Shown: positions 1 to 12,284, counted from the stretch's first letter. The stretch is DNA of 64,000 nucleotides from Straminergon stramineum (GCA_963920665.1 OY987264.1:32406906-32470905); one strand, 5' to 3'. Translations and numbers: made by a program. The notes: generated from the sequence alone by a model not told the origin.

Positions 1-603
1 CATCTTTGAAATTTAAAAAAAAAATTTGATCTTTTTATGATTGTGTATGTGAAGGGGTCACTAAGTAATGCACAATCATTCCAATCATAAGCCTTGCAAA
101 ACACAAATCTATCGCAAAATACACCATTGGATATACACCAAATTTACCATACCATAACACCACCAAGTGCACTTATACTTTCTTTGATTGAAATCTATAT
201 ATTCTCTTCTATTTTTTTTTAAAAGAAATTTTTGTAACCAATTTTTTTCAAATAGAAGTACACAACAAGTTGTGAATGGGTTATAAATATATCAAGAATA
301 TTCTTGTATTATCTGTTTTCATTGAAGTTTTGTGCACCAACTGCACAACTTATGGAAAAAGTATTGATGTTCAAACAAGAACTCTTTTGGAAAGAGTGTT
401 GAGCTCTTGTTTGATGATGCAGGACTGTATACAATTGAGGTAAAATGGTTGAAGAGCACCTCAAAGAAGTAGTTGTGATTTTGCCTTAGGTGGAATGGAT
501 AATACATGTCAAAGGCAAACAATTTTTCAAAATTGATGCACATGGAATGAAAAGATGGTTGTGTCCAAATGGTGCAAATGGTATTAAGAAACCTTCGTTA
601 TCA
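1..603. other. AT-rich intergenic DNA, no gene seen
   Basis: No exon-like reading frame with family resemblance is visible on either strand. The short open frames here overlap each other on both strands and have low-complexity composition. Confidence 0.5.
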
Positions 604-612
604 AGTTTTCTA

Positions 613-693
613 CTCCCTCCATTTGGAAATAGTGTACCCATTCTCAATGCAATCACCACTGAGAATGGATACACTATTTCTAAACAGAGGGAG
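613..693. mobile_element. Stowaway-like MITE (81 bp) in a near-perfect hairpin
   Basis: The element starts CTCCCTCC and ends GAGGGAG, and is flanked by TA on both sides (611-612 and 694-695), as in Stowaway MITEs of the Tc1/mariner group. The two halves are inverted copies with few mismatches (AGAAATAGTGTA-type core), and the pairing continues outward to about 604-702 through AGTTTTC/GAAAACT. It has no coding capacity. Confidence 0.7.
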
Positions 694-1419
694 TAGAAAA
701 CTAATGAAGAGAAAAAGGGTTCCTTGGCATTTGCCATGAGGGGAGACAACATCAAGAAGAATTTAGATCTTCTGATAAAGATGATTAAAACTCACTTGGT
801 TGAGAAACATTCCTATTTCTATTGTTTTGGGGGGCATGGGGTGCAACTGTGCATTGGGAACTCTTAAATTTGTCCTTACACTATTAGTACTAGTCCCTCC
901 AAGAAGTCTTGCAACCCCACTATGAAGCCCTTCAAATTTTTCCTTTTTAACTCCATTTTAAGAATATCCTATCGAAACTATCCTATTAAATTTATTGCTT
1001 TCTAGACCCTTAACCAACATATAAAATTTGGATGTCACAAAATAGGAACTCCATTTTGTTGAATTATTTTCTTTTCTTTTTACGGCTTTATGTAATAATC
1101 AATTGAAAAATATATGTGATGATTTTTTAAGATTTGATTGCACATGTATTTAGGAAATATAATTGTTCACATCTTTCATGTTACAAAGACTCACCTATGT
1201 AGGTAAAATTTTCCTCTATGTGATTTTGTAATTTTCTTTCATAAACGTTCAAGGCAAAGAGAAACAAGCTCATGTATAATAAAAAAAATTGAAAAAATGT
1301 TGTCAAATAGGGTATCATTAGAAAGCTCTATTATTGTAGAAGCCTACTATAACATGAATTTTACATTAGGTCTTGTTCATTAGTAACTACTTTGGACCAT
1401 AATAGTACATCCACTACCA

Positions 1420-1655
1420 TTAAATACTACCACTTTGAGCTACCATCACAACTTCTATTGAGTTTGGCATTGTAGAAATTCACTTTTTGATACTTTCTTG
1501 AGGTATATCCTTCCAAGCCAAATTCCCCAATGTCCACATTTGGTCTTTGTTATGGGATCTACATCTTCTTTGCACTAGATTGTTGAGTTGCTTCCATAAG
1601 TTTTCTAGAAGATTGAGGTCAGAAGAATTTGGTGGCTAGTCAATGACTTTTATAT
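1420..1655 (-). pseudogene. Tc1-like transposase, C-terminal relic
   Basis: Read on the minus strand, this stretch gives a recognisable C-terminal part of a Tc1/mariner DDE transposase. The block PPNSSDLNLLENLW (about 1593-1640) corresponds to the family signature around SPDLNPIENLW and includes the last catalytic acidic residue (E). After it come a W..I.QESIKK segment and an STMPNSIEVVM..AQSGSI segment, which match the usual end of these proteins. There are in-frame stops (for example just before PPNS and after IKK) and no intact catalytic N-terminal half, so it is dead. The ENLW form is Tc1-like rather than the DD39D mariner-like form usual in plants. Confidence 0.7.
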
Positions 1656-1659
1656 TATG

Positions 1660-2460
1660 TCATGGTGCAAAGTTAACTAAGACTACTTAGAACTTCACAA
1701 AGTTTCCTTATAGAACTTTGAACAACATCACATACACAATATTCTAGACAAACATCAATTTGTTCTCACAAAACTTCTAGGCTATGTCTACAAGCAACAA
1801 TCACTAAAAGCATGCATGCAATAATGTTGATTCTCTCGACTCCAAAGCCAACTAAGGTAGACCAACCTATTACCACCCTGATTCGCAATCTGAGTGTATT
1901 AGGACCAACTCTAGGAGGGGCACATATTTTTCACAAGTGTGCACATGTTTCATGAATCAAACCCAAGTGGAATTATAATTTTCCAATAAAAATTGTAATT
2001 TCTGTGAATTTTTAAAGTGGTCTGCCCTAAATTATAAAACCGCCACTAGATGAGAGTCATATATGTCCTATCCTAGACCTATAACTGCCATTACATTTAC
2101 CTATTAATGCTGGAGTATCCACCAATCAAAGGTTGACACATTACCCAATTTGGAATTAATGCATTGAAATTGTCAAAATAGTGAATGGATTTGGGTGAGT
2201 TTTATGGTGGAGATGGGGCCAAAACTAGAGTGGCGATTATAGGAAGCTGGTAGAAATGGGCTAGTCTACCTTACCTATGATCTCCTACAATGAAATTTTC
2301 AAGTGTAACATTGTATCTTTAGTGTTTTCAAAATCAACCACCTCTCACAAAAAGAGATATTTCTAAAAAGTGAAATGGGTTACAACAAGGTAAATGACTC
2401 ATCTTTTCCAAGGCAAAAAATCTAAATCAAATATCTAAAATCACCTACCAAGAGTATGTT
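1660..2460. other. Repeat-derived intergenic DNA
   Basis: This lies between the transposase relic and the TA-flanked TIR element. It may hold the decayed N-terminal half of the transposase on the minus strand, but I could not recognise the first catalytic motifs. No host gene is seen. Confidence 0.4.
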
Positions 2461-2463
2461 CTA

Positions 2464-2712
2464 CACTAAATAGTGAAATTAGGTTGCCCCACACTAATTT
2501 CTCCACATTTGACACTATATAAATATTTACTATTGTTCTACAAGAATGCACTACTTTTGAATTAGATATTGTTGTAATTGGGACTCATGAACCTTCATGT
2601 GTACAAATGGAAATATATGTAGAAGTTTTTATTGACTTCAATGGCTTGTAAAGTAACTTTCTTGGGGTAAGGCAACCTAATTGGTAAGGCAACCTAATTT
2701 CACTATTTAGTG
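2464..2712. mobile_element. TA-flanked TIR element (MITE, Tc1/mariner type), copy 1
   Basis: The left end CACTAAATAGTG and right end CACTATTTAGTG are inverted copies. The inverted repeat continues inward through GAAATTAGGTTGCC and its complement (about 27 bp in total). TA is found on both sides (2462-2463 and 2713-2714). A second copy lies at 46094-46349 in the opposite orientation, also flanked by TA. The proximity of a Tc1-like transposase relic (1420-1655) suggests, but does not prove, the source of mobility. Confidence 0.7.
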
Positions 2713-3162
2713 TAGAGAATTAGACATGGGGTTGCAAGACTTATTGGAGGGTACTGTATTGTACATGGTTATGATTACGTTAGGATATATGCACAGCGTA
2801 TCCTTATCCTCGAGTGCAATAAATAACTTTAGAGACATGACAAGTAGCAATGTAATCAACAAGAAATCTGACTCCAGTAGTGGACACCCGACCTTAGCAA
2901 GAATTTTGTAATGAGTTTATGAATTGGATCTGTAAAATTGCAGAAATGGCGAAAGAAAACTGGAAGCACCAAGTTTTCTCTGATACTAGTATCCTACTCT
3001 CTGTTAAACTGTTGCCCAACACGGAGGCCTGAGAAACTAGTAATATGAACCCTTGCTAGTACGTAGAATAACTGCGGTATTTCAGGTAACCCCGTCCACT
3101 CAGATGCTCACCTTCTCACAAGCGTACTACACCACTCGATCAGGACCAGCTACATGAGAATT

Positions 3163-5538
3163 CTAAATTCCTTTCAAAAGTGTCTCGGCGTCAGAGACTT
3201 TGAAGTCTGAAGGAACCTCTTCAACATTCAAGACCTTGATGTCCCCATCATCTACGAACATTGCATACCTGCATTGCAAAAATGGGTCAACTCTCCTTGT
3301 CAGTTATGGTTCTCAAACATTGTCATCAGCCAAAACTGCATAATCAGACCCTAAAGGACCCTAAAGAAGCCCAAATTGGGCCTCATGCTATTTTCAGAGC
3401 TTTTGAGTAAATCATATGGACACTATTTTTAGTTCAATTTATTGATTTTGACCAACATATACAATGTTAAAATTATTAACATAGACTGTGATGACAATAA
3501 AATTTGCATTCTTTTGAATTAGAATCTTCATTATGCAATCGATTAAATTTGGTCATCTTCAAACCATGAACCTTTGGTCCTTCAGGGGTCAAGATAATGA
3601 TAATTCCCAAAGTGAAAAGTTCAACATAGAAGCATTACCTTTGAGAGCGAGGTCCAAGAAGAGCGCCTGAAAGATCGAGGTCAAGGCCGAGGGACTTGTG
3701 AAATTTCCCATCGAAATCACCGAAGAATTTGATCTGGAGTCAAGCGCTAAGTTATTATGAGTCAGACAATTAACCCTTAAAACGAAATTTCTTGGCCTAG
3801 TGGGAATTAAAAATCTCCTTTAAGCAGGGCATGGGGAATCAAAAATCTCCTTTAAGCAAAGCATGGGTTTGGGGTAATGGCAAGTAAAATTGACCAATGA
3901 ACAAAGTTTTGACTTTGCAGCCTAAATGTGATGCTTGACAAGCCTTATTCACAATAGAAGTGGATTCATTAGGTTGAAACATTAAAAAAAAAAATTCCTA
4001 AAGCCACTTTCTGTCAAAGATTCACTTGAAACCAAGCCCGAGGGGCCTGGCCTAGCATTTAAAGGTTAAGCAATCCAAGAGGACTGCAACCTCACCAAGA
4101 GACCAAACCAAACTGTAACAACTGTAAACTGTAGTCTGCTGCTCACCTTGCTCTTAGCACCCAGCTTCTCCGCCCAGCCGTTCATGGTATAGGGATCGTT
4201 CACAGAGACGCACACAATGGAGTCCACTCCCTTCTCCTTAAACTTGTCGCAGTTCTTCATGAAACTCGGTACATGGGACGATGTACAAACTCCTGTAAAC
4301 GCCCCCTGCACAGAAGAAAGATATGCAAACTTCAAACAAATTTCCTCATATACATTTGTTCAGCCTTAAAGAGACAAAGCAAGTGCTCATCTAGTAAAGA
4401 GCATTGACCCTGCAGACCCGGGTCTATTATTCTATCCGGTATGGAAGGCAACAAAGTCTAACTGAAGTTTGAGACCCCAGTATATTTAAAAAAACGAAGG
4501 TCAATGCAATCAACCCCAAGGGAACCATTGTAAGTAATTCTTTTGATTTACAGTAGATCCAAAGAGAGACGCTCCGCACAGCTTAGCAGTCGCTCCGACC
4601 TTATCACAAACCCTACTTGCTCTGCTCTATAAGGATTGTGATTAATGAGGTACTTCAAAATCTGGGATCAGGTGTTTTCATCTGCAGAGTCTTCAAAACC
4701 CCATAGTATGCTAGGTTTTCCCCTCCAGATCCTCAATAGAAGAAACTAGCCATCAAGTCCAAGCCCCATGATTCTTGCAAATGAAGGAGCAATACTTACC
4801 AACAAATCAACAATAAGCCCACAGATCCATTCGACATAAACACTAAGGTAAAGAAGGTGTGCAGAGGACACTTACAGGGAGACCGAATAGAGCAATCTTC
4901 TTACCCTGCACGAAATTCCAGACACCACAAATTCGGTTTTCAGAACCTACTAAGCGCCGGAACATGGTACTAATATCCCCAATACCCAAACGTAAACCTC
5001 ATCTCAATGTAAACCCTAAACCAGAAAATCAATAACCACATCAACTCAGATGAATTTTTCCAAGTAACAAATACACGCCATTTGTCAACCAAACACAAAC
5101 CACATACACCATGCGATAAGCTCCTTACCGCCATTCAATAGGTCACACGAAATTCCATGCAACCTAAGTTGGAAACTTCGCCAAAATTCTGTTCCAACAT
5201 TCTCTTGACCATATAAAATCCTCAAACAAATGCAATTTTTCAATAGTGACCTCTCACAGCAATGGACACCCAAGAAATTCGAATTTCTAGCCAAAAGCCA
5301 AAGTGGAAGAAAAGAAAACAATCGACGGAGAAAGCGGGGCAATCACCTTGAAAAGCTCGCCAACAGTGGTGGTGGAGAATTTGGACGCGACGCCTTCATC
5401 CCAGGAACGAGCCTCCTGCAAGGACACGTCCGATTCCAGGTCGATTCGCTTGGTGCCAGAGCTCATCTGGCGGGTACTTACGGCCATGGCATTCCTCCAG
5501 AGTCCCTGCCCTCGCTGCCGCACCATGAAAGCTGCCAT
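3163..5538 (-). CDS. PRXIIF: Type II peroxiredoxin, PRXIIF-like (mitochondrial), 5 exons
   Basis: This is a thiol peroxidase that reduces H2O2 and alkyl hydroperoxides with thioredoxin or glutaredoxin as reductant. Exons on the minus strand are 5347-5538, 4876-4905, 4147-4305, 3639-3733 and 3163-3268. All junctions are GT-AG and in phase, giving 193 residues (Arabidopsis PRXIIF is about 200). The first 30 or so residues are rich in Arg and Ser with almost no acidic residues, as in a mitochondrial presequence. The motif ARSWDEGV and the block GAFTGVC carry the peroxidatic Cys (about residue 81). The second Cys is in IVCVSVND (about residue 106), 25 residues on, as in the family. GWAEKLGAK and FYGDFDGKFHKSLGL-like blocks follow. 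The second exon is only 30 nt. Introns hold a tRNA-like repeat and a possible TTAA-flanked insertion. The gene looks functional. Confidence 0.94.
3774..4065. mobile_element. Possible TTAA-flanked insertion in a PRXIIF intron
   Basis: TTAA occurs at 3770-3773 and 4066-4069. The ends, CCCTTAAAACG on the left and the complement of CCTTTAAATGC on the right, resemble the termini of the TTAA-flanked family seen elsewhere in the window. Inside is a 32-bp direct duplication around AAATCTCCTTTAAGCA (about 3811 and 3843). The terminal match is weak. Confidence 0.35.
4381..4480 (+). repeat. tRNA-like segment, possible tRNA-derived SINE relic
   Basis: The stretch contains TGCTCATCTAG followed by AGAGCATTGACCCTGCAGA and a GGGTCTATTATTCTAT box. 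These resemble a degenerate A-box/D-arm, anticodon arm and B-box of a tRNA. It lies in PRXIIF intron 2. It would not fold as a clean tRNA, so a decayed SINE head is more likely than a tRNA gene. Confidence 0.3.
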
Positions 5539-5880
5539 AGCTGAAAACTATGCTTCAGATCTAGTGTAAGAACAAAACGACCTGTAAGCTAATGCGATCG
5601 GTGCGAAGGGGGAGCAATGGAGGTGAGCTCGGCAAAAGAGTGACGGAAGAAGACGAAGGGATCGGGACTCGTGGCCATGGCCGTGGGTGACCCCTGATGA
5701 AATGAAATCTAGAATAGGGGTAGATTCTAAGTTGGACTGGAGACAAGAGTGAAGTGGTTGATGTTGTGGACGCGTGGCTGGACACTTTTTAATTTGATTT
5801 TTGTATTTTTTAACTGCAGTACACCAAATAAGGTAAAGCAGCCTATGACAGGCAGAATGACTGGTTTGCCCTGTTGGTAC
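5539..5880 (-). promoter_or_regulatory. Upstream region of PRXIIF
   Basis: The base composition changes here to a more GC-rich stretch upstream of the PRXIIF start codon, and it reverts to AT-rich repeat DNA beyond about 5880. This is the expected place for the 5' untranslated region and promoter. I see no decisive core motif. Confidence 0.4.
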
Positions 5881-5889
5881 CGTTGAAAA

Positions 5890-8800
5890 AAATTTCATTT
5901 TTTTCCAAATAAAGAAAAATGTGAGAAACAGGGAGAGCAATTTTTATTTTTTTTTGAAAAGCATGAATTTGTTGTGAATTTTTGAAGTGTGATGCTCATT
6001 CGGCTCAAGACAGTCTTTAGACAACCTCAAAACCAACAAAAAGTGTATCCATAATGATCATCTTATTCATCTATGGTAGAGCAATCACAATATTTCCTAA
6101 CATGGCCACAACATGAAGGCCTAAAAAAATCACTTCATGTGCTGAATTTACACCAAAAACATGAAAGTTCCTATTACAATCATTAATTACTACAATACCA
6201 TCATTCAAGACATTGATTGTGGCCACTCACTCAACCTAATGTAACTCAAACCTCATTTCTTGAAAAAAGTTTGTCATAGATTGATGCAAGACTATAATCC
6301 GAGTCATTCCCTAAGTGTTTGTCATAAGTGGTTTGCATGTCACAGCTAGGTTGGTTTACATTAGGCTAGTTGTTTTTCTTAGAAAACAATACTATACTCA
6401 ATTATCAAGGTTTGCAAAGAAATAATTTTAAAAATAGATGTTGGAGTTTTAGTAAAAATTACTTTTTCAAAAACAATTATATGAAGAAAATACAAAATTT
6501 GAGGGAATATTTTTATTCTTGGCATCTAACAAATTTGGTTTCTCAACTTTAATTAAATATTTGGCATGAAATGCCTACCTTGATGTCAACATGAGTTAAA
6601 TACAATACCCCCTTTTCTATCCTTGTATTAGTCAAGAACATTTGGAGGGACATCACGAGAGAGGTCACTTTTTGTGGGATGTGGCAAAATTTTGCCAAAA
6701 AAACACACTCTAAAATAGGCTCATTAGATTGCCCCACACTATTTTTAGGACATTTCACCCTACTTTATGTAATCAATAAAATGATAAATTGGGTAATTTT
6801 GAGTTTTTATTTTATTATGTATCTATCTTGTACATTATGAAACCTCAATTTCATATTGTACTTGTATATTAGATTGAGCGACCTAATTTCAAAGGCAACC
6901 TAGTTTGCATTCAAGCTAATTCAATTGTTGACAAAGTTTGAGCAGTGCAACTTTACCCTTTACACTCATTGATTGAATTTGGGATGAATGTGGTCTAATT
7001 AGCATGGATAGTTGGATTAAAACTTAATGAAAGTTGGATGAAAATCAAGTAGATGTAGATGAAAATGGGTGAAGAGTATTACCACAAGTTTGGACAAATA
7101 AGTTTTTTGAGTTGGAACAAATAGAACCAACGAATTCGCTTCAAAAATAATAGGATTTTAAGATTTTAAAAGTAAACCTCCTAGAATCTCTAGAATTCAA
7201 AATTTCTAGGACATTCGAAGTGATGAAATGCAAATTTGTAAATCTATTAAAATGGATTGATTTGAATCTATAGGATATAATGTATTGAATTTCAATGTGT
7301 TTTAATCACAATATTTACACAAAGTCAAGTAGAAAGCTAGTTGGAAGGGAGATATTTCATGGATTAGACCTCTATTGTTCTTATATATAAGAACAAATTC
7401 CATTGCAATTTAATGACAAAAAAAAGGCTTCATTGAAAAGTTGTGGGGAAGTTATTAGGATTTAATAAGAGCAAAAAGATGTAAAACAGTGGAGATGAAA
7501 ATGTGACACTTTATGTGATAGATAAAAGCATGACAATTTTGTACTTAATAGAATACTAATACCACCCATTGCAAAATTTGCAACATCAAACTTTGTAGCA
7601 ATGGACTCTTTCTTTCAACTCCACACAAAAATTTGTATAGGTATTGGTTTCTATTCGTATCCAAAACTTGGTAACTTTGAAATTATTATTCCTATTGAGT
7701 AGAGTCCTTTAATTTATGTTTGTCCCCCTAATATAAATTTTATTAATGTAGTAACACATTATACTCAATTTATTAATTTAATGAAAAAAATTTGCTCATC
7801 TATAGTTGGAAAAAAGAAATTATTGTTTTTCAATGTAATTTAAAAAAATATTCTTTCATCTTCTTGAATGTGAAACAACATTTTCATACTATAAGTGTAT
7901 ATTTTGATATTTGAAATGTAAAATTCAAAAGTAATCTTGAAGAACGAAGGGCATACAAATCTTCAAAGATGAAATTCTCCATCTTGGTCCATGAGGCTTA
8001 GATAGTTGAGTGATCCCCAATATACACTTCCATTCATTTCGGTCTTTTAGATTAGAATTAACCTTTTTTTTCTTAACTTTTTTATCCATTTTTTAATATG
8101 AACTCAAAGAATAAATTATATATATTTGATGTTCATTACTATTGCCTTCACTTTTACTAATAAAATAATTTTTTTTAGTTAAAAGAGGATAGGTTGTGCA
8201 TATTCATAGTTTGCTTCATGGAGGTGGTTCTCTTTAGTGTTACCTTAGATTGATAGGGTATCAACAATGTCATTACTATAGATTAGTAATAGCATATGCT
8301 CTAACTTAGTGAATGTCAAATGGAAAAGTCTAATATTGTAGAGTGTTGACAATGGAGGTCAGAATGATTTTTTCTAGATGTTTGTTTGGGGATGTGGACT
8401 TTATAGTATGTATTTAAATTAGGTAAATTGAATTAAGTGTTGATGAAAATGAGTTTTGGTTAAAAGGGATATTATTCTTGAAGGAATTAGAGAAGTTTGT
8501 GAATTTCCATGATTTGTGCATACATGATGTTTTTCAAGCCTAAGAATTTGGAAGAACATCATAGTCCTCTTGTAGGTTTGTATATTTTGAATCTCGTAGT
8601 CTTTGCAAGTCAATTACTAGATCTAGGGGTATTTAATTCTCTTGATGAAATGAAGAATCCATCTACATAATAGATAAGCTATAATTATTTTTTGAGTAGT
8701 GGTAGATTTGTAATTTCATAGTGTATTGAAGGATGTTGTAGAGGTAGGTAGGGGAAGAGTTTGGAATGAAAGGTGTGGTCTTCCATTTGGAGCTTTTTGG

Positions 8801-10200
8801 GATAGAGATGTTGTAAGGGGTGTGTGGCATATTATGTAAGTAAGGATTAGGAATTCAGAAATTGATGGAAGAGAATAAAATGTGTGTTGTTAAAGTGATC
8901 CCTAGTGTGTGATTTCCTAATTGAGTAGGTTGGCAGGTTGAATTTGTAAAGCATTCAATTTTGTATATGGTTTATTTTTAGGTTGGATATACCATTGATG
9001 GGTGTGAAGTTGGTTTAAAGTATGTTATGGAGTCTATTCCAAAGTATGCAAGAATGCGTGAGTTTTCCAAAGGGGTGAATGAATTAGGGGGAGGTTGGTT
9101 GTACAAGTCAAGATCATGGGCTATGCATTTAGTTATGTTTTTATTGAAATTTCTAGTACACTTCCACATTTCTACCCCCTTACAATCAAACATTACAATC
9201 TTTCAATCCTAATGAGATATTATTGTGTGTTCTTTTTCCATATCATCCATACCTTATAACTTAAGATTCTACAATTACAATTTGAAAAAGTAGTTAAAAC
9301 TTATCAAATCTTTTGCCTCTTGTGTTTTTAATCAAATGAAAAAAACCTCAAAAAAACCTTGAGCATTTAGAGGTTATGTTTGTTTGATTTTGAACCGGAG
9401 ACTTTTTTTAATCAGTTCTATTCTTTGTCTCGTTTAATCTCAAAAGTTTTCTTCAACTCCCTATAATAAAAAGACTTTAAATCCCCAAACTAAAATCATG
9501 GGCTAAGCTTGAGTGTAAACTACCTTGAAACCAATCTTTTTTTTTTCCCCTTTTTGCTTGGCAATTGAATTGTACCTAAATGGTACCTTATCTAAATTGT
9601 GTATCTTAGAAGATGAAGAATCACTTCACTTCACTTTAAAATAGGAGAATTTATCCTATTGTTCGACTTGCTATGAGTGATGGTCACTTTCACAATCCCT
9701 CACAAGCATGAATAGAAAATTAATTGATGTAAAGCACACCTTACACAATCTTGTGAATGGTGTTTCTTTCATCACATACTGTAACGTACTACAAATGCCA
9801 AATTTGACATTAGGTAGCTTATTATTTTCACAATAAAAAATTGGAAAAAAGTAGTCAGTACTTTTTAGGGTGATTTCACATCAATAGTAGTTTGGCTCTT
9901 AACTGCAGCGTCACCCAAACTTGGCCATCATTTCAGATGTGATGGAGGCCTGTGCTAATAAGGTGACTATGTCAAGACTTGACCCTATTGCCGTGCTTGG
10001 ATAGCAGGTTTGGCTTGAATTAAAAAATTTTAAATGTCATTTTTTTGCTAATTCATGGAACAAACAACTGAATCTATGTATAATGTAAAGGTGGTTTGCC
10101 AAAAATCTAAAGAATCAAATTATAATCTATTGAAGTAAACCAATTGTCATTTGACCAAGAAAAGTTTAGATGGTGAAATGAAGGAATTACTTCATGAACA
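5890..10200. other. AT-rich intergenic DNA with decayed repeats
   Basis: No gene is recognised. Around 6690-6910 there are fragments related to the TA-flanked element (AGATTGCCCCACACTA and GACCTAATTTCAAAGGCAACCTA) in inverted arrangement, so a decayed third copy is likely. The overlapping open frames at about 8978-9212 occur on both strands and match no family I know. Confidence 0.5.
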
Positions 10201-10322
10201 TTCAAGGAGAACAAAGGGGGAGAGATCATTTTTATAGTGAAATTCATTGTCTATTGTGAATCCTCAAAGGGTATGGGACAATTTGAAGATAAGAGCTTGA
10301 CCATTCATTGTCAAAACCTAGG

Positions 10323-10702
10323 AATTGTGTTTAATGTAGAACTTCAAATCTCATTTTGTTGTAGTAGAATAATTTTTTATGAAAACTTTGAAATAAAAAA
10401 ATTTTAGAAATCAAGCTAAATTTCAACCCCACCCCCCACCCCCAAAAAAATTATGATTTTGAGCCTTCAAAAAAAAGTTATGGACAACATTCAAAGAGGA
10501 TGTTTGAAAATGTCAAAGAAAATGTTTTCTTCCAACCCCTCTTTGAATTTCATCCACAACTTTTGATTGAAGGCTCAAAATCTCAAATGGTTTTTTAGGA
10601 AATGAAAGTTAGCTTGATTTTCCAACTTTTCTTAGTTGAAAACTTTCTAAAGTTATTCTACTATGCTAAATTGAAGTCTAAAGTTCTACAATGAACACAA
10701 TT
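10323..10702. mobile_element. Fold-back (long inverted repeat) element
   Basis: The sequence from AATTGTGTTTAATGTAGAAC to GTTCTACAATGAACACAATT forms an imperfect hairpin with arms of about 180 bp. Internal paired blocks include GAGCCTTCAAAA with TTGAAGGCTC and ATGTTTGAAAATGTCAAAG with TCTTTGAATTTCATCC-like complements. The flanking 10200-10320 stretch is related to about 48750-48920 (ACTTGACCATTCATAGTCAAAAC). There is no coding capacity. Confidence 0.6.
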
Positions 10703-11018
10703 TTTACTTTGACTTAACTACGAGGGCTTGAGTTTCTACTAATCTTATTCTATACATCCCAAGTGTCAGTTGTCTAACCTCCTACCATACCACTTGTATA
10801 AACAACTTGTTTGTACATCATCATGCACTCATAAACAAGAGGCTATTCAATCCATGTGAGAAGGTTGCCGAGTAATTTCAACTTTTAATGCTCATTTTTC
10901 AAAAAATGATATTTTCAAGAATTGAAGTTTCTTTTGGATTAGAATTAAATGTTTGTCACCAAAGTGCCAAACATGCTCTCTAAGTATGGTAGTATGTGAA
11001 CATGGTTTGTATTATTAA

Positions 11019-11963
11019 CCCCTAAAGGACCAAATGGTGTTTTTTGGCAACATAGCGATTTCAGGTAGCTCACTACGGATGGAATTTTGATTTTTTTTCT
11101 TTGAAATTTCCACACAACATTTTCCCGAGGAGTAGCTTTAAGACCCAACAATTTTCATAACTTTTGAATACATGGTTAAAAAGTTATTGTATAATATGTT
11201 GTTTTCATTGCTCGGCGGGCAGCCCGGGCAGCAAAAAAAACTTCTTGAAAAATCACTTTTTTTTAAAATAAAAATTTGAAATTGGTTTTCTACATTTATA
11301 TATATATGAAAAGCTTTGAATCATTCCATTTTGATTTGTGAGACGAAAGTTATGAAGAGTTTTAGTTGTGGGTAGTTTGTGGGTGGTAATGGAATCTCTA
11401 CTCTAAAATAAACTTTGAAGACCTTTATTTCACTCAATTTTTAATATTTTTGGAAAAAAATAAAAACGTGAGGTGTAGATTGTTTATTACAACATTACAA
11501 CCATTGGGATTGGCATTTTTCAATTCCATAAATAAATTATTAACACTTTAGTATTTTAAATCATTCTCTACTTCTTTCAACTTACTATTTTTTTCCTATA
11601 TGTTGTACAATTCCAAATGATCCAAAAAATTTCAAGCATGTAGCCAACATGAATTGAAGAATGAATCCAAAGAGTTACAACCATTTTGGACATTTTTTCA
11701 TAATGATTTGACCTTGTGGAGTGCATCTGCCCGGATTTTTGCAGGGCCAAAAAATGGCTTTTTGTCACTTCAAATGCTAATATCTTGCAATCCAAACGGT
11801 GGAAATTTCTGAAATTTTTTCCACATCTTTTCAAAACAGATTACCACAAGATCCTACGGTTACATTTGTCCAAAAATTTATTTTTTCTAAAATTTGGTAC
11901 TTGTATTGGAGATGAGAGTTTTGGAGCGTTTTTAGTGAAAACATAGTCAAAAACCTTTAGGGG
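11019..11963 (+). mobile_element. TTAA-flanked non-autonomous element, copy 1 (945 bp)
   Basis: The element begins CCCCTAAAGGACCAAATG and ends in CCTTTAGGGG, with TTAA at 11015-11018 and 11964-11967. The interior is closely related to copies at 14614-15547 (opposite orientation), about 16270-17211 (opposite) and 37136-38047 (same orientation). Shared landmarks include GGCAACATAG near the left end, a GGCAGC-rich patch, and GAAAACATAGTCAAA near the right end. It encodes no transposase. Confidence 0.75.
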
Positions 11964-11967
11964 TTAA

Positions 11968-12284
11968 ATTATTTTAGTTTTTGATAATCTTGGTGGCAAT
12001 TCAAATATGATTCCTAATTTTGTTTAAGTGTGCTATGGTTCATGTAAATAAACTATAAAATTTCAAGGCGTTGAATTCAAATATATACAAAAAATGGACT
12101 CTAGGCTTTGTTGTTTACAAGGTGAACAATTAAGGCAAGAATCTTTAAAGATCAAATTTTCTATAAGGGCTATTGAATAAAGGTGTATATCCAAAAATTG
12201 ATTCTAGGTTATGACGTTCTTAAAGTGAACATTTATGTCAAGAATATGTAAGGATTGGATTTGCTACAAAGACAACTTTGCTAC
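11968..12284. other. Intergenic DNA, nothing recognised
   Basis: AT-rich sequence between a TTAA-flanked element and a small tandem array. No coding or RNA signal is seen. Confidence 0.4.

Noticed and set aside
5230..5569. Plus-strand open frames over PRXIIF exon 1.
   Set aside because: They are the complement of the real exon on the minus strand.
8978..9212. Overlapping open frames on both strands.
   Set aside because: No family similarity and no splice context; probably chance.
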